Shown in pieces: positions 4,754-5,241 of a stretch of 5,241 nt of DNA. The notes beneath the pieces were generated by a model. That model saw only the letters and a list, made by a program, of their open reading frames with translations. It was not told the DNA's origin and ran no database searches. The stretch comes from an archaeon. GTDB lineage: Archaea; Hydrothermarchaeota; Hydrothermarchaeia; Hydrothermarchaeales; JALUUU01. The translations under genes and the position numbers were made by a program. The stretch is taken from contig JALUUU010000259.1 of the NCBI GenBank assembly GCA_027021185.1, positions 1 to 5,241 of the forward strand. Direction: 5' to 3'. The stretch's first letter is position 1; every line of letters begins with the position of its first letter.

Positions 4754-5241
4754 ATGGGAGCATTGCTTAAAATTCTGGTAATCCTCCTGGCGCTAGCAGG
4801 AGGTGGGGGGGCCTATGTTTATACATCTTATGTGAAACCCTTGTCTGCCCTTCAGGTTCAGCCTGCGGGAGTGGAACCAATTTCCATGGATCCCATGGTT
4901 TTGCGGGTTTCTGTTGATATAGTAAACCCTGGTAAACCAGTCAGGCTTCCCGGAGCAGATATGAATCTCTACATTGGAGACAAATTCATCGGGAAAGGAA
5001 AACTCTCCAGCGAGGTTGTACAGTCAGGATCCACGAGGCTTTATGCAGACATAACCCTCGATAAAGACGCAATGATGGAAATAATGGGAACATCTGGTGG
5101 AGAGCAGCAGATGTTTGTCGACGGAACTTTATATCTAAAGGTACTGTCTTTCAACCTCAAAGTACCTATTCCAAGAGTCCCTGTTCCCGGTGGGCTTGAC
5201 ATCTCAGCCTTTGCCGCTGGGGAAGCCACAGCGTTAGCGGA
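4754..5241 (+). CDS. LEA14/WHy-domain-like membrane-anchored protein, N-terminal part (3' truncated by window)
   Basis: The frame opens at ATG 4754 and is still open at the window end, giving 162 whole codons. Residues 1-23 (MGALLKILVILLALAGGGGA onward) form an N-terminal membrane anchor or signal segment with one lysine near the start. From about residue 48 the protein is beta-rich: VLRVSVDIVNPGKPVRLPGADMN, then LYIGDKFIGKGKL and RLYADITLDKD. The pattern of a beta strand, an Asn-Pro turn, a small hydrophobic strand, then a display of glycine turns and alternating strands resembles the LEA14/WHy (water stress and hypersensitive response) fold found in many archaeal proteins. Such domains are linked to desiccation or envelope stress, but the function of the archaeal ones is unproven. 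The likely location is the outer face of the membrane. It starts 26 bp after the DUF460 gene on the same strand, so read-through is possible besides its own putative promoter. The fold call is from pattern only. Confidence 0.65.
   Translation, partial: MGALLKILVILLALAGGGGAYVYTSYVKPLSALQVQPAGVEPISMDPMVLRVSVDIVNPGKPVRLPGADMNLYIGDKFIGKGKLSSEVVQSGSTRLYADITLDKDAMMEIMGTSGGEQQMFVDGTLYLKVLSFNLKVPIPRVPVPGGLDISAFAAGEATALA

Noticed and set aside
1..5241. CRISPR arrays, tRNA or rRNA genes, insertion sequences, attachment sites
   Set aside because: No regularly spaced repeats, cloverleaf-like stretches, transposase motifs or terminal inverted repeats were seen by eye; nearly all of the window is protein-coding with short promoter gaps.

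Overview
The window looks like a piece of an archaeal chromosome of moderate GC content. The signs are: A/T-rich boxes about 28 nt upstream of several start codons (the archaeal TATA-box position for leaderless or near-leaderless transcripts), strong GGTGA-type Shine-Dalgarno sites where a leader exists, and a large gene of the DUF460/COG2433 family, which as far as I know is essentially archaeal. The lineage cannot be fixed from the sequence; a euryarchaeal-type organism is my guess.

Layout, left to right. (1) The last 53 residues of a plus-strand gene that reads as the C-terminus of tRNA pseudouridine synthase TruD. (2) A complete plus-strand argC with its own TATA box. (3) A convergent minus-strand gene for a DUF4349-type envelope protein, overlapping the 3' end of argC by 26 bp. 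(4) Upstream of it on the same strand, a gene for a membrane-tethered ArsR-like winged-helix regulator. (5) A divergent 110-bp promoter region carrying a palindrome. (6) A plus-strand 646-residue DUF460/COG2433 protein. (7) The first 162 residues of a membrane-anchored LEA14/WHy-like protein that runs off the window.

The genes fall into three themes. TruD and ArgC are housekeeping (tRNA modification, arginine synthesis). The regulator and the DUF4349 protein look like one envelope-linked regulatory unit: both minus-strand promoters carry nearly the same 12-bp sequence (CGAACRTTTTCG on the minus strand), exactly 5 nt upstream of the TATA octamer. This suggests that the regulator controls its own gene and its neighbour. 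Its two membrane helices and Met-rich outer loop suggest that it senses something at or outside the membrane.

The most interesting protein is the DUF460 one. It has RNase H-like motifs at its N-terminus and again in the middle. Between them is a segment (residues 148-160) closely resembling the GGQ loop of archaeal/eukaryotic peptide release factors (GGQSxxRFxR), followed by a long coiled coil and an unrecognised C-terminal domain. This raises the possibility of a role on the ribosome, such as rescue or quality control, rather than only nucleic-acid cleavage. That is inference and needs family alignment and structure prediction.
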